From a virus: DNA of 37,625 nucleotides. The notes under the pieces were generated by a model that made no database searches, was not told where the DNA came from, and saw nothing but the letters and a program-made list of their open reading frames with translations. The DNA is taken from positions 1 through 37,625 of IMG/VR virus record IMGVR_UViG_3300047445_000039. The stretch is one strand, 5' to 3'. Shown here in pieces: positions 7,779-14,931 of this stretch. The first letter of the stretch is position 1, and each line of letters starts with the position of its first letter. A program made the position numbers and the translations under genes.

Positions 7779-7984
7779 TGGAGAGCGCATTCCCGATACC
7801 GGTTCATACCGAAGACGGGCACTACCTCTACACCGAGGATGGCATGACGCTCCGCGACTACTTCGCGGGGCAAGCGCTGGCGGGCATCTTGTCTAACAAC
7901 AGTGCCTACTCCGACCCTGAAACCCATGCGTGGCTCGCCTACTCACACGCAGACGCGATGCTGAAGGCGAGGCCCGGTGAGTAG
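7778..7984 (+). CDS. Small hypothetical phage protein, 68 aa
   Basis: ATG 7778 is preceded by GGAG at 7765-7768. The segment GMTLRDYFAGQALAGIL near residues 22-38 and a C-terminal helix around YSHADAMLKARPGE match a type of small protein often found in phage replication regions, function unknown. The stop overlaps the polymerase GTG by eight bases, suggesting coupled translation. An upstream in-frame GTG at 7763 is less likely because it would place the ribosome site inside the gene. Confidence 0.7.
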   Translation: MESAFPIPVHTEDGHYLYTEDGMTLRDYFAGQALAGILSNNSAYSDPETHAWLAYSHADAMLKARPGE

Positions 7985-9959
7985 GCTCCTATTCGACATC
8001 GAAACGGATGGCCTTCTCTACGTAGCTTCCAAAATTCACTGCATCGGCATCGTTGACGTTGATACTGGCGTCGAGAGTAGCTACGGCCCCGCCGAGATTG
8101 CTAGGGCCGTGAAGCGGCTTGAAGAGGCCGACGAACTCATTGGTCACAACATCAAAGCGTTCGATATCCCGGCCCTGAAGAAGCTCGCGGGCTTCAATCC
8201 CAAGGCGGGCCAGAAGGTCACAGACACGCTTGTTGTGTCGCGGCTGATGTACCCGGCCCTGAAGGCCAACGACGTCAGCGTGCCTTCCGAGTACGTCGGG
8301 AAGCATTCGCTGGCCGCGTGGGGCCACCGGCTAGGCGAACACAAAGGCGACTATGCCGAGCAGAAGCGCAAGGAAGCGGTAGCCCTTGGCTACACGGACG
8401 AGGTAGCCATCCAACGGTTCATCTGGGCCGAGTTCTCGGATGCCATGATGGACTACATGATGCAGGACGTTCGCTTGAATTTCCTGCTCTACAAGAAGTT
8501 CAACCCCGACAAGTACCCCCAGAAAGCTATCGTGCTGGAGCACCGCATAGCTGACCTTTGCGAGCACATTGAGGAGTCAGGCTTCCCTTTTGACTTCGCC
8601 GCCGCAGGGCGGCTCCACGTCGAACTGTTAGAGAAGCAGTACCAGCTGGAGCAGAAGCTGAAGGCCGAGTTCGGCTCATGGGAGCAACCTATCTCCCCTG
8701 ACCCAGCTAAGGCGTGGTTCGTCCCCAAGAAGGACGATGCGAAGCGCGGGTACAAGAAGGGCGTCGGCTTCATCAAGCTGAAGACCGTCGAGTTCAACCC
8801 GGGCTCACGCCAACACATCGCCAAGGTGCTCAAGGAGCGCGGGTGGAAGCCCACCAAGTTCACGGACGGCGGCAGCCCCCTGTTGGACGAGGAGACCATT
8901 GAGGGCGCGGTAGCTAAGTTTCCAGAGCTACAGGGTGTGGGCGAGTACCTCATGCTCACTAAGCGCCTCTCGCAGCTGACCGGCTCGAAACAGAGCCTCA
9001 TGGCAGCAGTGCGAGAAGACGGAAGGATACATGGCCGCATCAACCCTATGGGGACCATCACGGGGCGGGCCGCCCACTACTCACCAAACTTGGCTCAAGT
9101 CCCGTCAGCTAAGAAACTCTACGGAACAGACTTCCGGCGCCTGTTCAAGGTGCCCGCTGGCTACAAGCTGGTGGGGGCCGATATGCAGGGCTTGGAGTTG
9201 CGTGGCCTAGCCCACTATCTCTCATACTTCGACGGAGGGGCCTATGGCCGCACGCTTCTTGAAGGCGACCCGCATTGGGCTGCTGTTATCTCTCTGGGTT
9301 TGCTTCCTCCGGGGACGGCCCGAGATAAGCACAACAAGCTACACATCATCCTTAGAGAAGAATGCGCCAAGGTGTTCGTCTATGCCACAGTCTACGGCGG
9401 CGGCGACCTCCAAGCTGGGACTATCATTCACGAAGCTCTCCTGAATGCCCGCAACAACGCGGGGCCCGAAGGGGTAGCGGTCTACAGTGAGTTCTTTGGC
9501 TACGAGTTGGCGCCTAGCGAAGCCACCCTTAGACGGGTTGGCGGTAAGGCTAGACGCGGGTTCGCAGCTGGCATCGAAGGATACGAGGCTCTCCAAGCGC
9601 AGCTGAAGGAGCGCGTAGCTAAGCGGGGTGCGGTTAAGGGCCTTGACGGGCGCCTGATCCCGCTGCGCAAGGACTACGCGGCGTTCTCAACGCTCAATCA
9701 GAATGCGGGCGCCATTCTCTGCAAGGAGTGGGGCTGCAACGCATTTGACGAGATGGCGGGGATGATCCTGCCGGGTCGTGACTTCTTTGTGTGTGCTTGG
9801 GTTCACGACGAATACCAAGTGGCAGCAAAGGAAGAGTTCGCTGACTTCGTTGGCGAGACGCTTGTAGCTACCGCACAGAAGGCGGGCGTGCCCTACGACT
9901 TCCGCATTCGCCTCGATAGCGAATACAGCATTGGGGACAGTTGGGCGGATACCCATTGA
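7977..9959 (+). CDS. T7-like family A DNA polymerase with 3'-5' exonuclease
   Basis: Replicative polymerase, 660 aa (T7 gp5 704). Exonuclease residues Asp7 and Glu9 (FDIETDG), exo II around Asn58 (GHNIKAFD). Polymerase motif A Asp402 (GADMQGLEL), O-helix Lys465 and Tyr469 (AKVFVYATVYGGGD), motif C His610-Asp611-Glu612 (VHDEYQ). It ends GDSWADTH, like the T7 C-terminus that sits in the active site. Tyr469 corresponds to T7 Tyr526. One oddity: the O-helix Arg (T7 Arg518, four residues before the Lys) is five residues before it here (REECAK), as if one residue were inserted. GTG 7977 overlaps the preceding gene. Confidence 0.96.
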   Translation: MSRLLFDIETDGLLYVASKIHCIGIVDVDTGVESSYGPAEIARAVKRLEEADELIGHNIKAFDIPALKKLAGFNPKAGQKVTDTLVVSRLMYPALKANDVSVPSEYVGKHSLAAWGHRLGEHKGDYAEQKRKEAVALGYTDEVAIQRFIWAEFSDAMMDYMMQDVRLNFLLYKKFNPDKYPQKAIVLEHRIADLCEHIEESGFPFDFAAAGRLHVELLEKQYQLEQKLKAEFGSWEQPISPDPAKAWFVPKKDDAKRGYKKGVGFIKLKTVEFNPGSRQHIAKVLKERGWKPTKFTDGGSPLLDEETIEGAVAKFPELQGVGEYLMLTKRLSQLTGSKQSLMAAVREDGRIHGRINPMGTITGRAAHYSPNLAQVPSAKKLYGTDFRRLFKVPAGYKLVGADMQGLELRGLAHYLSYFDGGAYGRTLLEGDPHWAAVISLGLLPPGTARDKHNKLHIILREECAKVFVYATVYGGGDLQAGTIIHEALLNARNNAGPEGVAVYSEFFGYELAPSEATLRRVGGKARRGFAAGIEGYEALQAQLKERVAKRGAVKGLDGRLIPLRKDYAAFSTLNQNAGAILCKEWGCNAFDEMAGMILPGRDFFVCAWVHDEYQVAAKEEFADFVGETLVATAQKAGVPYDFRIRLDSEYSIGDSWADTH

Positions 9960-10207
9960 TGGAACGCCTGAATACCCTGCTGCAAACCATCTACATCAAG
10001 CCCCTAGCAATCCAAAGTAACACGGCCCGCCGAGACGCGGACCTTGTAGCTATGGCTGCGTCTATGGGGCTCATCACAACAGAAATTACCCCTCACACGT
10101 TCGGCCGAGACTGGCGCGTGACGAGCAGGGGGCTGGTACTTCTAAACGAGGGAAACAATGCAATATCTCATTCTGTCGAAGGAACAGGCGAAGGAGCTTG
10201 TGGCTGA
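9959..10207 (+). CDS. Hypothetical protein with possible winged-helix fold, 82 aa
   Basis: ATG 9959 overlaps the polymerase stop (TGATG). Residues about 24-67 (RRDADLVAMAASMGLIT then TFGRDWRVTSRGLVLL) have the pattern helix, helix, and a wing with R-V-T-S-R-G-L, seen in small winged-helix proteins. The C-terminal tail overlaps the next gene by 50 bases. Function unknown; a DNA-binding role is only suggested by the predicted fold. Confidence 0.65.
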   Translation: MERLNTLLQTIYIKPLAIQSNTARRDADLVAMAASMGLITTEITPHTFGRDWRVTSRGLVLLNEGNNAISHSVEGTGEGACG

Positions 10208-10499
10208 GGTTGAGGCTCTGGCTGAGGAGGCTTTCCAAGCGGGCGTTAAGGTTGGGCGCGGTGACGTGGCTCAGCTGTCGGACGAACAAGAGGCGGATGC
10301 CTACGACACGGGCTACGATGACGGCAAAGCTATCGGCTACGATGAAGGCTACAACGACGGCGCCGCAGATAGCTACGACGATGGCTATGAGGATGGCCGG
10401 GCAGAGGGTGAACTTCGCGCCGCTGAGGCCGCAGCCTACCGCGATGCCTTCGATGAACAGCCCCGCATCCATAATTGGACCGAGGGCTCCGAGCACTAA
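10158..10499 (+). CDS. Acidic protein with Gly-Tyr-Asp repeats (deca-GX3-like)
   Basis: 113 aa. ATG 10158 follows GAGGGA. An N-terminal acidic helix (residues 7-30) is followed by a four-residue-period repeat around residues 49-85, e.g. YDTGYDDGKAIGYDEG then YNDGAADSYDDGYEDG. This resembles the deca-GX3 pattern of the Yae1/Lto1 N-terminal family, in which small residues every fourth position let helices pack closely. The ORF overlaps its upstream neighbour by 50 bases and the next gene by one. No catalytic motif. Function unknown; a protein-protein or metal-binding role is possible. Confidence 0.75.
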   Translation: MQYLILSKEQAKELVAEVEALAEEAFQAGVKVGRGDVAQLSDEQEADAYDTGYDDGKAIGYDEGYNDGAADSYDDGYEDGRAEGELRAAEAAAYRDAFDEQPRIHNWTEGSEH

Positions 10500-10669
10500 T
10501 GGACGGCTATCATGAGTACGCGGGTGGCCAATTCGATGTGCAGGCTACCCGCGTGGACAACAAGGTAACGCTCAGCTTCTACCGCAACGGTGTGCTGCTT
10601 ATGCAGGCCGATACGACCCGCGAGGGAGCTATGGGCATCGTGCAGCGCATTCTGGGGGTGCTCTCATGA
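10499..10669 (+). CDS. Small hypothetical protein, 56 aa
   Basis: ATG 10499 overlaps the preceding TAA (TAATG). Predicted beta-beta-alpha layout: two strands (VQATRVDNKVTLSFYRNG) and a C-terminal helix (EGAMGIVQRILGVL). The last bases overlap the exonuclease ATG by four. No family recognised; the position between polymerase and exonuclease genes matches the small gene 5.x ORFs of T7-like phages. Confidence 0.65.
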   Translation: MDGYHEYAGGQFDVQATRVDNKVTLSFYRNGVLLMQADTTREGAMGIVQRILGVLS

Positions 10670-11415
10670 CCACCCTTCTGATCGACGGCGACGAGTACCT
10701 CTTCAGGGCCTGCGTAGCTAACGAGCTGGACATCCGATGGGACGAGCAGAACCACGTCCTCCAGGCTAACGAGGAGGCGTGTTGGTCTGACTTCGCTGGC
10801 TCTATCGACAAGCTGGCGCAGAAATTCCACACGCAGGATATCAAGCTCTGCTTCTCCGGCACCTACGAGACGCCGAACTTCCGGCTAGCTATTGATCCTT
10901 CCTACAAGGCGAGCCGACAGGAGAAGCGCAAGCCCCTCTGTTACGCCGCGCTCCGGCAGGAAGCGGACGACGCCTACAGCACCCAAGCATTCCCGGGCCT
11001 TGAGGCCGACGATGTCATGGGCATCCTAGCTACCAAGCCGGGAGCTAACTGCATCATCGTCAGCCAGGACAAGGACATGAAGACCATCCCGGCCAAGATT
11101 TGGACAGGGGACGAGATGTTGACCGTCTCCGAGGACGAGGCCGACTTCTGGCACATGTTCCAAACGCTGACCGGCGATGCCGTGGATGGCTTTAAGGGCT
11201 GCCCGGGCATGGGGCCTGTTGGGGCACAGAAGCTGCTGGGGGAAGCCATGGCGACCGATGACGGCATGTGGCCCTACGTGGTCAAGGCTTTCGAGAAGAA
11301 GCAGCTGACCGCTGACGACGCAATCCGCAACGCCCGCTTGGCCCGCATTCTCCGCTGGGACGATTGGGACAAGAAGAAAAAGGAGCCCATTCTGTGGACA
11401 CCTACATCCAACTAG
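10666..11415 (+). CDS. 5'-3' exonuclease, T7 gp6 / FEN-like
   Basis: Removes RNA primers and degrades dsDNA from 5' ends. 249 aa. Acidic metal-site residues are visible: Asp7 and Asp9 (LLIDGDEYLFRA), GLEADDVMG near residue 107, VSQDKDMKTIP near residue 127, and the helix-hairpin-helix region GDAVDGFKGCPGMGPVGAQK around residues 172-191. The order polymerase-then-exonuclease follows T7 genes 5 and 6. The start overlaps the previous stop (ATGA). A 68-aa membrane-protein gene begins within its 3' end. Confidence 0.94.
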   Translation: MTTLLIDGDEYLFRACVANELDIRWDEQNHVLQANEEACWSDFAGSIDKLAQKFHTQDIKLCFSGTYETPNFRLAIDPSYKASRQEKRKPLCYAALRQEADDAYSTQAFPGLEADDVMGILATKPGANCIIVSQDKDMKTIPAKIWTGDEMLTVSEDEADFWHMFQTLTGDAVDGFKGCPGMGPVGAQKLLGEAMATDDGMWPYVVKAFEKKQLTADDAIRNARLARILRWDDWDKKKKEPILWTPTSN

Positions 11416-11603
11416 CGGCCTCTGCGTTCACGATAGCCAGCACATGGTTCTACGGCAACAAGACGAAGACAGGCCCAATCATAGGGCTAGTCGGGCAGGC
11501 GCCGTGGTTGTTCATCATGGTCTCAGGGGGCCTCTGGGGATTGCTCCCCGTCAATGCACTGATGTTCGTTATTCACGGACGTAACCTTTGGAAGATGAAA
11601 TGA
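11394..11603 (+). CDS. Small membrane protein resembling part of PnuC-type transporters
   Basis: 69 codons, GTG 11394 preceded by AAGGAG at 11381-11386, inside the exonuclease 3' end. Two or three hydrophobic segments: IQLAASAFTIASTWFYG (about residues 5-21), IIGLVGQAPWLFIMVSGG (31-48) and LLPVNALMFVIHG (52-64), then basic RNLWKMK. The pattern of a polar KTKTG turn and G-Q-xx-W helix recalls one fragment of nicotinamide riboside transporter PnuC, though far too short to be complete. It probably sits in the inner membrane. The stop overlaps the next ATG (ATGA). Confidence 0.65.
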   Translation: MDTYIQLAASAFTIASTWFYGNKTKTGPIIGLVGQAPWLFIMVSGGLWGLLPVNALMFVIHGRNLWKMK

Positions 11604-12076
11604 CACTCTATCTCGACCTTGACGGGGTCTTAGCTGACTTCGACAAGGCAGCGGGCGCCGCAATGGGCACCGACAACATCTACAAGTACGAGTTCGTCTG
11701 GGGCTCCGATAAGTTCTGGGACAAGATCAACGAGGACCCGGGGTTCTTCGCCAACCTCAACCCCATGCCGGACTGCTGGGACCTGTTTCACCCGGTCTGC
11801 CACCTCAATCCTGTGATCCTCACGGCGATCCCGAGCACCAACGGCGAGAGCGTAGCTAAGCAGAAGCGGGAGTGGGTTGAGGATTACCTTGGGGACTACA
11901 CCGTCATTACCTGTCTGACCAAGGACAAGCCGAAGTTCTGCCAGCCGGGGGATATCCTGATCGATGACCGCGCGGTCAATCGAGATGCATGGGTAGCTAA
12001 GGGCGGCACCTACATCATTCACACGACAGCCGCGCGCTCCATTGGGGCGCTGCAAGCATTGGGGATTATTGACTGA
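11600..12076 (+). CDS. HAD-family 5'(3')-deoxyribonucleotidase-like phosphatase
   Basis: 158 aa, start ATG 11600 overlapping the previous stop. Motif I is YLDLDGVLADF (nucleophile Asp and acid/base Asp two apart). Motif II is in VILTAIPS near residue 75, motif III Lys probably in CLTKDKPKF, and motif IV ILIDDRAVN near residue 123. This matches the NT5C/5'-nucleotidase deoxy group, which dephosphorylates nucleoside monophosphates. In a phage it could tune dNMP pools during host DNA breakdown. Alternatively, given the RNA ligase gene downstream, it could act as an end-healing phosphatase; that is speculation. Confidence 0.85.
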   Translation: MTLYLDLDGVLADFDKAAGAAMGTDNIYKYEFVWGSDKFWDKINEDPGFFANLNPMPDCWDLFHPVCHLNPVILTAIPSTNGESVAKQKREWVEDYLGDYTVITCLTKDKPKFCQPGDILIDDRAVNRDAWVAKGGTYIIHTTAARSIGALQALGIID

Positions 12077-12525
12077 TGGCTAAATGGGACCACGACGACC
12101 TTAAGAGCAAGTACGATCAGTATGCCTACCTGCCTTACGTAGAGGCTGTGGAGGCCGCGACGCCCTCCCTATTGGTCCGCACGTTCTCTACCGGGGCCAC
12201 CCGCGACCTTGACGAGAACAAGCTGGACTTCGAGGGCTTCTTCTCGCCCCTCGTGATGGAAGAGTTTGCCAAGTACATGCACGGCAAGCGCAAGATGGCC
12301 GATGGCTCCATGCGTGACAGTGACAACTGGCAGAAGGGCATCCCCACAGACGCCTACATGAAGAGCATGTTCCGCCACTTCTTCGCGGTCTGGAAGAGCT
12401 ACCGCAGAGACCCCAAGCGGGGCGCGGGGTACGACTACGCTCCCTTCGTGGAGGAGTTGCTCGCGCTGTTCTTCAACGTGCAGGGCCTGACCCACGAGGT
12501 TCTGAAGGAAGCGGGTAAGCGATGA
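12076..12525 (+). CDS. DUF5664 / dATP-dGTP diphosphohydrolase N-terminal-like protein
   Basis: 149 aa. The block FSTGATRDLDENKLDFEGF, then SPLVMEEFAKYMHGKRK, DGSMRDSDNWQKGIP and YMKSMFRHFFAVW is the signature of a phage family I know as DUF5664. From memory, Pfam describes it as the N-terminal domain of a dATP/dGTP diphosphohydrolase. It is all-helical with conserved Asp/Glu/His. A nucleotide-pool role fits the adjacent nucleotidase. No PurZ homologue is visible, so it is not evidence for 2-aminoadenine DNA. Overlaps its neighbours by one and four bases. Confidence 0.8.
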   Translation: MAKWDHDDLKSKYDQYAYLPYVEAVEAATPSLLVRTFSTGATRDLDENKLDFEGFFSPLVMEEFAKYMHGKRKMADGSMRDSDNWQKGIPTDAYMKSMFRHFFAVWKSYRRDPKRGAGYDYAPFVEELLALFFNVQGLTHEVLKEAGKR

Positions 12526-12707
12526 TTTACGATCCGCCATCGGGTTGGCGCTACGGCTTCCCAAAGGCATACCGGCCCCTCCCCGGGGAAACCTTGGCGC
12601 AGACGCTATTGCGGGACGGCTATCCGCAGCGAGAGATTGACCAAGGAGGCGACAAGCATGTCCGCTTCCTAGGTACAAAGGAAGAGCTTGATGCCCTGTC
12701 TCGTTAA
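12522..12707 (+). CDS. Small hypothetical protein, 61 aa
   Basis: ATG overlaps the preceding TGA (ATGA). Pro- and aromatic-rich N-terminus (MIYDPPSGWRYGFPK), then a short helix (GETLAQTLLRDG) and a C-terminal RFLGTKEELDAL helix common in small phage proteins. No named family. The next gene starts inside its last codons. Confidence 0.65.
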   Translation: MIYDPPSGWRYGFPKAYRPLPGETLAQTLLRDGYPQREIDQGGDKHVRFLGTKEELDALSR

Positions 12708-12954
12708 TCGGGACGCGCACGGCACTAGCTACCAAATACCAGCAGCAGAGACCATCAAGACCCCGGGGGCCAAGACGCTTCCGGGGTCTCCGCTGTTGGA
12801 CTGCTGGTGGGCTAGGCGCTTCAAGAGCCGCGCTGACGAAACCCTTATCATCAAACAAGAGAACCAATCGGATCGCGCTGACGTGGTCGAGCTAACGCTT
12901 GGCCAAGTCTACGACCTGATTGATGCTCTCAACAAGGCAGTAGAGAACACATGA
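12691..12954 (+). CDS. Small hypothetical protein, 87 aa
   Basis: ATG 12691 has AAAGGAAG about seven bases upstream and overlaps the previous gene by 17 bases. The C-terminal part (ETLIIKQENQ, then VVELTLGQVYDLIDALNKA) is a beta strand pair plus amphipathic helix, typical of small phage proteins of unknown role. Its stop overlaps the RNA ligase ATG by four bases. Confidence 0.65.
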   Translation: MPCLVNRDAHGTSYQIPAAETIKTPGAKTLPGSPLLDCWWARRFKSRADETLIIKQENQSDRADVVELTLGQVYDLIDALNKAVENT

Positions 12955-13556
12955 CTGTTTTCCAGCCGTTCCCGAAGCTTGCCCGACTTTCAAGGGGCTG
13001 CACGATTACCGAGAAGCTCGATGGAACGAATGCACAGGTCTACCTCGTGGACCCTGACGCCGCCGGGCCTGAACTTTACGAAGCGCTCGCGCAGGAGAAC
13101 CCCCTCGCTGTCGTGGGGCCGGGGCTTTGGCTGTACGCAGGCTCCCGCACGCGCCTCATTACCCCGGGTAAGGAGACCGACAACTACGGTTTCGCTAGCT
13201 GGGTGAAGGAGCACGCCGAGGAGTTGGCGGAGCTGGGCGAAGGCCGACACTTTGGTGAGTGGTACGGCCGGGGCATCCAGCGCAACTACGGCTTAGCTGA
13301 GCGCCGCTTCGCTCTGTTCGACACCAGCCGTTGGCCCCCAGAGCGACCGCGCCCCGCGTGTGTCGATGTTGTGCCTGTGCTCCACAACGGCGAGTTCTCA
13401 AGCTCCGCTGTCGAGAACGCCATGGACGAACTGAAGCAGTACGGCTCCGTAGCTGTCCCCGGCTTCATGAATCCCGAGGGCGTCGTGGTCTACCACAGCG
13501 CCTCTCGCGCATCCTTCAAGAAAACCTTCGATGACCGGCACAAGGAGGCCGCATAA
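12951..13556 (+). CDS. RNA ligase, minimal Rnl2-like nucleotidyltransferase
   Basis: 201 aa. Motif I EKLDGTNA with adenylated Lys22, motif Ia-like AGSRTRLI near residue 64, motif III FGEWYGRG near residue 101, motif IV PEGVVVY near residue 182 and motif V FKKTF near residue 192. These are the covalent nucleotidyltransferase motifs of the RNA ligase family including T4 Rnl2 and RNA-editing ligases. The C-terminal domain of T4 Rnl2 is absent, so it is a stand-alone catalytic domain. In T4, RNA ligases repair tRNAs cut by host defences. Such a role here is plausible but not shown. Confidence 0.92.
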   Translation: MTVFQPFPKLARLSRGCTITEKLDGTNAQVYLVDPDAAGPELYEALAQENPLAVVGPGLWLYAGSRTRLITPGKETDNYGFASWVKEHAEELAELGEGRHFGEWYGRGIQRNYGLAERRFALFDTSRWPPERPRPACVDVVPVLHNGEFSSSAVENAMDELKQYGSVAVPGFMNPEGVVVYHSASRASFKKTFDDRHKEAA

Positions 13557-13558
13557 CT

Positions 13559-13741
13559 ATGAACAAGTTCAACATGGACCACGCTATCCCTATCGACGGC
13601 GACGAAGTCGCTGAGCGCCTCAAGGGCATCCTTAAGGCCACTGGCGTCAAGATGCTTATCACCGACGCTCGCGTGTCGGCCATCTTCCCTGATGGCTCCG
13701 TTGCGCGCTACCAAGAACTCCACATGGACACCGAGCAGTAA
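13559..13741 (+). CDS. Small hypothetical protein, 60 aa
   Basis: ATG 13559 preceded by AAGGAGG. Predicted alpha-beta-beta fold: helix GDEVAERLKGILKATG followed by strands VKMLITDARVSAIFPDGS and ARYQELHM. No family recognised. Co-directional, three bases after the RNA ligase stop and two before the next ATG. Confidence 0.65.
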   Translation: MNKFNMDHAIPIDGDEVAERLKGILKATGVKMLITDARVSAIFPDGSVARYQELHMDTEQ

Positions 13742-13743
13742 CA

Positions 13744-14106
13744 ATGACCTCTGATGTGGAAGCCGTCCTAAAGACGCTTCCTCGCAGGATCAAGGTTGGG
13801 GCTTACGATTGGCGCATCAAGGTCGATCCGGGTCCGAGTGAGGACTACGGAGAGACCAACTACGACAAGGCCGAGATAACTATTTGGCCAGCTAACCATC
13901 AGTCTCCCGAGCGCCTCGTGGGTACCGTTATCCACGAGCTGCTTCATGTCATCTATGACAACGAGCAACTCGCGGGCGCTGGCGTGGTTAGCAAGGACCC
14001 GGAGGAGACCATCGTGTGTGGTTTCGAAACCGGCCTTGTCTCCCTGTTCCGCGACAATCCCAAGCTACTCAACTGGATCAAACGAGGACTGAAGAAATCA
14101 CCATGA
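13744..14106 (+). CDS. Zincin-like putative metallopeptidase with HELLH motif
   Basis: 120 aa. GTVIHELLHVIYD (about residues 60-72) is a canonical HExxH zinc site; a third ligand may lie in the following helix. An N-terminal beta region (IKVGAYDWRIKV, then AEITIW) fits a small zincin, and the C-terminus holds a helix with FRDNPKLLNWI. Similar small phage proteins resemble SprT- or ImmA-type peptidases. Substrate unknown; host-takeover proteolysis is possible. Overlaps the next gene by four bases. Confidence 0.75.
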   Translation: MTSDVEAVLKTLPRRIKVGAYDWRIKVDPGPSEDYGETNYDKAEITIWPANHQSPERLVGTVIHELLHVIYDNEQLAGAGVVSKDPEETIVCGFETGLVSLFRDNPKLLNWIKRGLKKSP

Positions 14107-14258
14107 ACACCATCCAAAAGTTCTACTTCGCTGGCGCGGGGCTCCTGACGCTTGCGTGCGCTTCCGAAGGCGGCCTCACGGCTGCGTGCGTTATGGCTGG
14201 CGTTACGCTGCTGGTCTATGCGGTGGGCCTCTTCATCGCAGCTGACATCAACGGCTGA
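14103..14258 (+). CDS. Small membrane protein, 51 aa
   Basis: ATG overlaps the metallopeptidase stop (ATGA). Two hydrophobic segments: FYFAGAGLLTLACA (residues 7-20) and AACVMAGVTLLVYAVGLFIAA (27-47), with few charges, so probably a hairpin or a single spanning helix in the inner membrane. No family recognised. It is the first of several membrane microproteins leading into the TerB/TerC cassette. Confidence 0.65.
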   Translation: MNTIQKFYFAGAGLLTLACASEGGLTAACVMAGVTLLVYAVGLFIAADING

Positions 14259-14261
14259 AGC

Positions 14262-14375
14262 ATGATCTTCGCGCTGCTCCTCAACCACATTCTCGATGTG
14301 ATCGGCATCTTCGCCATCATCACCACCACCGTCAAAATCGCGCTCCGGTATCCGGTCAAGCGCTGGTTCTTCTGA
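14262..14375 (+). CDS. Membrane microprotein, 37 aa
   Basis: ATG 14262 four bases after the previous stop. One hydrophobic helix (residues 2-25, FALLLNHILDVIGIFAIIT) followed by a strongly basic tail (KIALRYPVKRWFF), which fits a single-pass protein with a cytoplasmic C-terminus. A GCCGC-AAA-GCGGC hairpin (14377-14389) follows. No family; support is composition and spacing. Confidence 0.55.
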   Translation: MIFALLLNHILDVIGIFAIITTTVKIALRYPVKRWFF

Positions 14376-14407
14376 AGCCGCAAAGCGGCAATGAAAGGAA
14401 CACTACA

Positions 14408-14842
14408 ATGGGTTTTCTCTCCAATCTTCTCTCGACCGCCAAGACCAAGATCAACAGCTATGCGGGCGACGCTGCTTTCCTGAAGGGCGTAGCTAGCGCT
14501 GCGGCCAACGTGACCGCCGCCGACGGCTCCATTGATGACAGCGAAATCGAAGCTGCCATTTCGGGCATGCAGGCCAACCCTATCGTCTCGGCTTCCTATA
14601 GCTCCTCGCAGATTGAGGAGGCGCTCAACGGCGCCCTCAGCCGCGCCAAGTCCCGCGCGGGCCGCATGGAGAACAAGCGCTTCATTGAGGCTCTGATGAC
14701 CCGCGACGTCACCGCCCGTCAGGACGTGTTCCTGATCGCTGCGGACGTGGCGGATCAGGGTGGCATCGGCCAAGAGGAGCAGGTTGTGCTCAACGACATC
14801 GCCAAGCTGCTCAACGTGGACGGCGCGAAGCTTCTGTCGTGA
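14408..14842 (+). CDS. TerB-like tellurite-resistance family protein
   Basis: 144 aa, ATG preceded by AAAGGA. The segment VASAAANVTAADGSIDDSEI (about residues 28-47) is the TerB signature: a helix, then an acidic A-A-D-G-x-I-D loop and another helix. A second acidic loop (VADQGGIGQEEQ, near 118-129) is followed by helices ending in LLNVDG, so the whole TerB all-helical fold seems present. TerB proteins are acidic cytoplasmic partners of TerC in stress and metal-linked systems. A TerC-family gene lies 400 bases downstream on the same strand, which strengthens the call. Its stop overlaps a 25-aa ORF. Confidence 0.85.
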   Translation: MGFLSNLLSTAKTKINSYAGDAAFLKGVASAAANVTAADGSIDDSEIEAAISGMQANPIVSASYSSSQIEEALNGALSRAKSRAGRMENKRFIEALMTRDVTARQDVFLIAADVADQGGIGQEEQVVLNDIAKLLNVDGAKLLS

Positions 14843-14916
14843 GCGCTGACATTCTAGGCGTGGCAGTCATCGCGGTAGCCATTCTCTTCGGATACCTCAT
14901 GGCCGAGTGCCGCTAG
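14839..14916 (+). CDS. Possible 25-aa membrane microprotein
   Basis: GTG overlaps the TerB stop (GTGA). The encoded peptide is almost entirely one hydrophobic helix (ADILGVAVIAVAILFGYLMA) with a short charged end (ECR). Support is the overlap geometry, the membrane-helix composition and its place among other membrane microproteins. Ribosome site weak. Could be a chance ORF. Confidence 0.4.
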   Translation: MSADILGVAVIAVAILFGYLMAECR

Positions 14917-14931
14917 CTAACAAGGAACACC

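Noticed and set aside
12076-12525. Sign of a 2-aminoadenine (Z) genome
   Set aside because: Only a DUF5664-type protein is present; no PurZ or DatZ homologue is seen, and this domain occurs in many ordinary phages.
12169-12867. - strand ORF (232 codons) across the DUF5664 region
   Set aside because: Opposes several co-directional overlapping + strand genes with good starts; no recognisable domain.
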